Of a DNA stretch of 64,000 nt, positions 58,084-64,000 are shown piece after piece. Numbering within the stretch: position 1 is the stretch's first letter; each line of letters begins with the position of its first letter. Both the position numbers and the translations under genes were made by a program. This DNA comes from Leptodactylus fallax (lineage: Eukaryota > Chordata > Amphibia > Anura > Leptodactylidae): contig CAMRHE010000197.1 in assembly GCA_947044405.1 (NCBI GenBank), forward strand, positions 806,001 to 870,000. Direction: 5' to 3'. Under the pieces are notes generated by a model. It was not told where the DNA came from. It saw only the letters and a program-made list of their open reading frames with translations, and did no database searches.

Positions 58084-59284
58084 CCACTATATACTGCTTT
58101 TACATATAGATACAGAATACTGCTGTGTCTCCGGTAGGTGAGAGCCTGTGGTAGCTGTGGAGCTCTCTATGGAGGGCATTGTGATAGTGTGTCTGGCCGG
58201 TGCAAGCCAGGGGCGCCCTGAGCAGCCATTACCCTTTATAGCTACTAGTTCCCCTGTAAGCATGACTGATGACTGGTGGACGACGTTCCTATCGCTTCTA
58301 ATAGGGCTTTCCTCCAGCTTTATAATATACTTTCTGCTTGCTGTCACTGAGTAAAACATCTGGCATCCTGTATAGACCTAGTGAGGCTCTCAGTGTAAAC
58401 AGAAGTAGAGAGCGGGGCTTAAAGGGGTTTACCATGAAAGGTATTTATGGCATATCTATGGGGGGGGGGGGAGTTTGGGGGCACCAATATCTATGTGGGG
58501 GTTACTACTATCAGTGCACTATTACCTATGGGGGGAACTACTAGTCGTAGATGGGTGTCATGGCACTATTACCTATGGTGGAGAGACTCCTATTACTTTT
58601 GTGGGGGGCTGGTTGTTTGTGGAGTGCACATGGCGGCACTATTGCTTTGCTGCATCAATGAGTCACTTAAGAGATGCAACCAAAAGTTAGGCTTAGGCTA
58701 CACAGTGACTTTAGCAGTAACTTCGTGTCGCTCTGCAACTTCTTCACTAAGGTAGCGAATGGAGTTGCATTGCCCCCGAAAAGATTAAGAAGTGCTTTTG
58801 CGAGTAGAAGACAAAGTCGCAACATCCTCTAGGTTGAAAAGTAACTCCATTCATTTACGTCAGTGAAAGGGTCACAGGGTAGTATGTCAAGCTTTAGTCA
58901 TACAATGGTTACCACAGCCAAAGTTGTCGTATAGATCTAGTTTAGCAGACAGAAACGGCAGTTATGATGCAATTGTGAGGGGGGAGGTCCAAGCTAACTT
59001 TTGCACCTGGGTCCATGAACCTTTAGCTAGGCCAATGACTTAATCTTATACTGTTACATTCTATTAAAGGGGTATACTTTAGGATATACCATATGCCAGA
59101 AATAGATGCGGGTTCCAGCTCTAAAACGAAAAGTGTCCTAATTGTTCACTCCCCATATATGATAGTGTATATCCACATATATATTTGTGCTCCTCACAGG
59201 TAATTGTTCTTTCCACAACGGAAAAGGGCCATCAGTGGCACTCCCTCTATCAGGGTGCAGAGGCAGGGTCTCATACCAAGATGT
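58084..59284. other. Presumed TOPORS intron 1, no feature recognised
   Basis: The region shows a G run (58463-58472) and degenerate GGGGG-TTACTATTACCTATG repeats at 58455-58620 with a period of roughly 40-60 bp. There are no convincing coding exons. Confidence 0.3.
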
Positions 59285-59545
59285 ATAGAGTATAGGTAGA
59301 CAGTTTTAACAGCAACAATTCCAATAGTGCAATGTTTTGGTTTCATGGCCTTCATCAGGCTTGGTAGGTCACTGTTCCAGGCGTATAAGGAATGGCGGCA
59401 AGGCCACTGAGGAAAGAGCTTTCCTCAGCGGCCTCCCTGCCATTCCTTATGTGTCTAGATCCTGTGCAGTAATTTACTGTGCCTGACAAAGGCCATGAGA
59501 CCAAATCTTTGCACTATTGGAATTGCTACTGTTAATAAAACTGTC
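59285..59545. mobile_element. Palindromic Penelope-like 3'-end pair
   Basis: The left half (TAACAGCAACAATTCCAATA, TTTCATGGCCTTCATCAGGC) is the inverse of the right half (GCCTGACAAAGGCCATGAGA, TATTGGAATTGCTACTGTTA). The inner parts AAGGAATGGCGGCAAGGCC and its complement meet at about 59417. The minus-strand left half has CTGATGA..GAAA. The structure mimics the larger inverted Penelope-like insertion at 46053-48185. Confidence 0.6.
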
Positions 59546-60762
59546 TACCTATTTGCAAATTGAAAGGAGTGCTAGGTTTCTTTTTCTGTATGCTCTTTCC
59601 ACAGCATACTGCCTTCTCTTCCTACACGGCGCTGATGTGTTGCCCAGTGGCCCCCAAGTTTCCTGCTGTATGTTACCACTGGTTTTGAGAGCAGAAGATG
59701 GGGACCCAGGAGGACAATGGAAGAGAGACAAAGCCAGGTACTACATCAGTGCTGTGTAGGAAGAGGAGGTAAGTATACAATTCAGTGGGATTGACAGCAA
59801 TTGTGGCCCCCTGGCTTAGGGCCTCGTTCGAAAATGAGACTACTGTGACTCCCATAGCTATGCCACTGGGCTCAGCACACATCTGCGTTGGAGGCTCCAT
59901 TGCAGATTTGTTAAAAATTGTAGATTGCAAATTGACACTGGAGTAAAAGCTCAGTGGATTCTATAATAGTAAGTGGGATCTTTTGGGTCCCCTTGTTATC
60001 CATCATATTAAAGGCCCGGTATTTCCTTTTTTCTCCGTTGTTGTTTTTTTTTTTTTATAATGGAGTGCTGATGTGAACATACCCTAACAGATGTGTAGCC
60101 GTGTATTATATGAGTGTTCAAGTTGCTAGTGGGAGGGCAAAGCACTTCTCTATGCTGCTGCCGTAACTTTCATGCAGGAGAATGGGAACTACAGAAATAT
60201 CATGTTATACTGTTTCCGGAACTGTGAAGCTACAGAAACAGCGTAGCTCCTATTCTTCTCTATAGGAACAGCAAAGAGCTGCATGGCTCGACTGTTTGTT
60301 CCGGCCATATAAGTCTGGATGAGGAGCAGTTATTGACATCTCTGCAGCAATTTACTGAGATGGGAATAACCCTTTAAAGCACTTAGACCCCTGCTTATGC
60401 CATCTTCTGAGATTTAAAATGAGAAATGCTTTCTGCTCTTGTAGGTGTATAGCTTAGCTCTGTTCGTACTGGCGTACCCCCTGGGTCCTCCACCTGCTAA
60501 CTTTTAAAGCATACTTACATTTTAGAATTAAAATGGAGAAACTTCACAGGGTGGTCTGGTAGAAGGGTCTGTGTCATGAGACCCCTTTTCAGCACCCTAA
60601 TAATTATTTTAGGGCTGTAGTGAAACCAATTTTGCCAGATTGCTACATTTTCAGTACAATGGCCAGAGTGGGTAGTAGTCCATACTATGGTGCATGTGAC
60701 TGCTTCTGCTTCACTAGTGAAAACTACATTTCCTTCTGTGTGCTTCCTGACCATTCTGCCTA
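59546..60762. other. No gene recognised
   Basis: No coding or repeat structure could be defended, apart from a TTCTATAGGAACAGC-type phrase near 60255. Confidence 0.35.
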
Positions 60763-60990
60763 ATGCTAGATTCAAACTAGCGTTCGGGTTTCCATTCTTC
60801 GGATCCGCTTGGAGATCCGAAAAACGGAAACCCTATCCGCTTAAAAAGTGGTTACCCATAGACTAGAATGGGGTCCGTCCGGTTTCTGCGTGAAATCGGT
60901 GGAGAGAAAAGTCATGCTTGCATATTTTAAGCGTAATTGGGGATGGAGTCCCCAAACAGTCACCCAGTGCTGGTGTGACTGCCGCCTAAG
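60763..60990. repeat. MITE-like unit of the TTCACACTAG family, second copy
   Basis: AGATTCAAACTAGCGTTCGG then GTTTCCATTCTTCGGATCCG, CATAGACTAGAATGGGGTCC and GTCCCCAAACAGTC.. run parallel to 57024-57192. Outer CTAGCG and AGTGCTGGTGTGA are imperfectly inverted. It is non-coding. Confidence 0.55.
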
Positions 60991-61849
60991 AGAATTGATT
61001 CATGCACTACATGGCACATGCATGTTTATGTAGCACTGATATAATAATCGGCTATATGGAAGAAAAAGAGAAATTGAGCATACTTAACCTGTATATGCAT
61101 ATGTACTACATGATGTATCCAGTGGCAACAATACTCAAGCAGTGATAGGGAAAGGGGGATTTTATTGGGCTTTTTCTAAAGACATATACAATCTGGCTAA
61201 TTATGACCTAAATGAAGAGACCCCAGAGTATAATAGCAGTTTCGATTTGGACATGTTCCATCAGAACAAAACTGCAGATAGAACCTCACAAATATTGTAA
61301 TAACCGACATGAACAAAATCACGCTGGTTATCCTGGTTGATGATCGATTTCGGTTCAGTACCTGTAGGAGCGCATCTCCTGGTATTGTTTACATATTGCG
61401 AGCCACTCTGCTTGCTCACCATACAAAAACTGTAGCTGTGAGTTCAAGTACTGCAGCACTGTCCCATTGCAGTACTAGCTATAATTAAAACAGAGATATC
61501 TCTAGTTAAAAGCAAAGTCGGGAATGTGAGTTCTATATGCAGCAAGAACTGTTGCATATAAGGCTCAAATTCCCGAATGTGTTTTTAACTAGTGATATCT
61601 CCGGTTATTTTATAGCTAGTACTGCAATCTTGTCAGCATATGAAAGCTGAGAACGTGAAACCATTTTTCTAGGTTGTATAAAATCCCCTTTGGCAAATGC
61701 TATATCTGTATGCAGTAGCAATACAAATGTGTACAGATTTCCCCGGTAACCGCTGAGTTAGAGGGTTGCTAGGGAGAATTTTACTGCATGTTTGCTATTA
61801 AAATTAGGTTAGTTATGTATATTACAAAAAGGAGGACTTCACTAGATAT

Positions 61850-63970
61850 AAAGAGGCACTTCTCACCTTCAAGAACGCACTCACCTCTGCTAAGCAGGTC
61901 TACTTCACCACACAAATATCTGTCCTATTCGCAACCCCAAACAGCTATTCACTACCTTCAACTCCCTTCTCCATCCTCCTGCACCCCCTCCGACATCACT
62001 TATCTCAGCTGAAAACTTTGCCTCTTATTCAAAATTGACACCATCATAGACAGTCTCACCCTACAACCACTCTACCCAACTGCTCGGTGCTCTTCATCTT
62101 TAACCTGTTTCTCCACCATCACTGATGAAAAGCTCTCCACCATAATTTCTAAATCCCACCTCACCTTGACCCGATCCAGTCATATCTCATCCCCAACCTC
62201 ACTGAAGTCTTTACTCCTGCCCTAGAAGTAAAGCCAAGCGTCACTACTCTGTCCTCCTCCTCCTTGACCTCTCCTCTGTCTTTGAGTCAAGCATTCCCTC
62301 TTCTTAGAAACTCTCTCATCCCTTGGCATCACAGACCTGGCCCTTTCCGGGAACTCCTCATACCTCACCAACCGCACGTTCAATGTCACCCACTCACACA
62401 CCACCTCCTTGCCACGCCCTCTTTCTGTAGATGTTCCTCAAGGCTCTGTCCTAGGACCCCTCCTGTTCTCCATCTACACCCTAGGCCTTGGCCAACTCAT
62501 AGAATCTCATGGTTTTCAATACCATTGCTATGCTGACCAATATATCTCTCTGGACCAGACATTACCTCTCTGTTGTCCAGAGTTCCAGAATGTCTAGCAG
62601 CCGTAGCCTCCTTTCTCTCCTCCCGCTTTGTCAAACTCAACATAGAGAAAACGGAGTTTGTAATTTTCGACCCACCTCGCACGGCCCCTCTACCTGACCC
62701 ATCTATCAAAGTTAATGGAACCAATCTCATCCCATTCCCACGGGTCCGTTGCCTTGGGATAACCTTAGACTCTGACCTATCCTTCAAGACGCACATCCAA
62801 ACCCTCAACACCTCCTGCTACCTCCAACTCAAGAACATCCATTGAATCCGCTCCTTCCTTCACCCCTGAAACTACAAAGATGCTAGTCCATATCCTCATA
62901 ATCTGCCGCTTAGATTACTGTAACACCCTTCTCCATGGACCTCCAGCGAATACTCTCGTCCCACCTCCCCCTCCAGTCCACCTTAAACTGTGCTGCTCAC
63001 TTAATACGCCTCTCCCCCCGTTTTTCATCAGCCGCTCCTCTCTGCCAATTCCTTCGCTGGCTACCCGTTGACCAGCAAATAGAGTTCAAAATACTAATGC
63101 TGACATACAAAGCCATCCGCAACCTGTCCCTTCCATATATCTCTGACCTAATCTCCCGCTACTTGCCCGCACGTAACCTCCGATTCTCCAAAGACCTCCT
63201 ACTCCGCTCTGCTCTTATCCGCTCTTCACACAACTGTCTCCAAGACTACAAGATAAAAAAAAAAAAAAAGACAGACATGGACCGCACATCCCAATCTTAT
63301 ACATTGATCTTGTGCTTCTCAGCAAATTCTACAATACTGAACATGAGGTTCTTAGTATACATATTGATCAAGGTGTATAAGCCCACTAGCCACTTCACGG
63401 CGACCTCTTTATAGTGGGTCTCTACACTATAAAGAGGTCGCCGTGAAGTGGCTAGTGGGCTTATACACCTTGATCAATATGTATACTAAGAACCTCATGT
63501 TCAGTATTGTAGAATTTGCTGAGAAGCACAAGATAAATGTATAAGATTGGGATGTGTGGTCCATGTCTTTTTTTGTTTTTCTTTTTTTGATATTTTGTCT
63601 CCAAGACCACTCCCGTGCATCCCCCATACTCTGGAACTCACTACCAAGACACATAAGACTGACCCCCACAATCACAAGCTTCAAGAAGGCCCTGAAGACT
63701 CACCTATTCTGGAAGGCCTACAACCTCCAATAACACTACTGTCACCATACCACTACCTGAACAGCCTCTACCCCAACCTTCTGTCTCTATCCCTCTTCCC
63801 TCATAGATTGTAAGCCCTTGCAGGCAGGGCCCTCTATCCCTCTGTGCCAGTTGGTCTCTGTTAGTATTGTATTTGTCTTGTATATTTTGTGTACCATATG
63901 TTAACCTGCAAATGTAAAGCACCATGGAATTAATGGTGCTCTATAAATAAACAATAATAAAAAAAAAAAT
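61850..63970 (+). mobile_element. L2 LINE, 5' truncated, with hairpin insertion
   Basis: L2 RT fragments read [29 protein letters not shown] followed by loss of the second Asp and TQLY (about 62536), and VRCLGITLDSDLSFKTHIQT. LNCAAHLIRLSPRFSS and the 3' UTR ATTGTAAGCCCTTGCAGGCA follow, then the TATAAATAAACAATAATAA tail near 63945. Between about 62215 and 62230 part of the RT is deleted. A foldback insertion lies at 63247-63595. The catalytic box is destroyed. The segment 60991-61849 before it is unassigned. Confidence 0.85.
63247..63595. mobile_element. Hairpin (foldback) insertion with 143-bp arms
   Basis: Arms 63274-63416 and 63425-63567 are inverted repeats of equal length (143 bp) with only two mismatches seen, around an 8-nt loop GGTCTCTA. 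Outside the arms lie an A-rich tract on the left and a T-rich tract on the right, also roughly inverted. The insertion is flanked by a 12-bp direct repeat TGTCTCCAAGAC (63235-63246, 63596-63607). The two other L2 copies in the window show the uninterrupted site. The class of element is unknown. Confidence 0.85.
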
Positions 63971-64000
63971 AATGTTCATCAACACCCCCCCCCCTCCCCA

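Noticed and set aside
58148..58354. 68-residue plus-strand ORF with a hydrophobic end (LLIGLSSSFIIYFLLAVTE)
   Set aside because: No splice or homolog support; it lies within the presumed TOPORS intron and does not resemble a known small membrane protein.

Overview
The window is repeat-laden vertebrate chromosomal DNA, most probably from a frog or toad. The evidence is a conserved vertebrate gene neighbourhood (NDUFB6, SMIM27 and the presumed TOPORS promoter) embedded in a dense, young and nested load of DNA transposons: several Tc1/mariner families (DD34E, DD35E, DD38E), TTAA-flanked elements, hAT and Harbinger-like MITEs. There are also amphibian-type L2 and CR1 LINEs, a tRNA-derived SINE and Penelope-like elements. 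The species assignment is inference.

Host genes. NDUFB6 (mitochondrial complex I subunit) lies on the + strand in four exons between 16687 and 32899 and encodes 128 aa; its second intron is 13.9 kb and almost entirely transposon. SMIM27, a 50-aa one-helix membrane protein, lies on the - strand as two tiny exons (57645-57601 and 52990-52883). A GC/CpG-richer divergent promoter follows at about 57.65-58.02 kb, with a candidate first coding exon of TOPORS on the + strand (58018-58077). The order and orientation NDUFB6>, <SMIM27, TOPORS> matches the human 9p21 arrangement as I know it. The body of TOPORS would lie beyond the right edge.

Layout. 0-4.2 kb: Tc1-A copy 1 and MITEs. 4.2-9.4 kb: Tc1-B split by a nearly intact CR1 LINE (- strand). 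10.6-14.0 kb: integrase/OTU element of Ginger/gypsy type, split by a solo LTR and an L2 LINE. 14.7-16.3 kb: DD35E Tc1 copy 1. 16.6-32.9 kb: NDUFB6; intron 2 holds an old TA-flanked element with five insertions (including intact DD35E copy 2) and a TTAA-flanked element carrying a DD38E Tc1, which in turn holds a hAT with an expanded minisatellite and Tc1-A copy 2. 33.9-37.7 kb: further Tc1 remnants and intact DD35E copy 3. 38.6-45 kb: L2 fragment, foldback MITE, degenerate AT-rich minisatellite, DD38E copy F. 45.0-51.6 kb: second, inverted copy of the TTAA element holding Tc1-D, which is itself interrupted by a head-to-head Penelope-like inverted repeat. 52.9-58.1 kb: SMIM27 and the divergent promoter. 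59-64 kb: a Penelope-like palindrome, MITEs and an L2 copy split by a 143-bp-arm hairpin insertion.

The most noteworthy items are the two apparently intact DD35E transposases, the inverted Penelope-like insertion with hammerhead-like motifs, the near-perfect hairpin inside L2, the repeated use of shared TTAA sites, and the SMIM27 exons, which are too short to appear as conventional ORFs.
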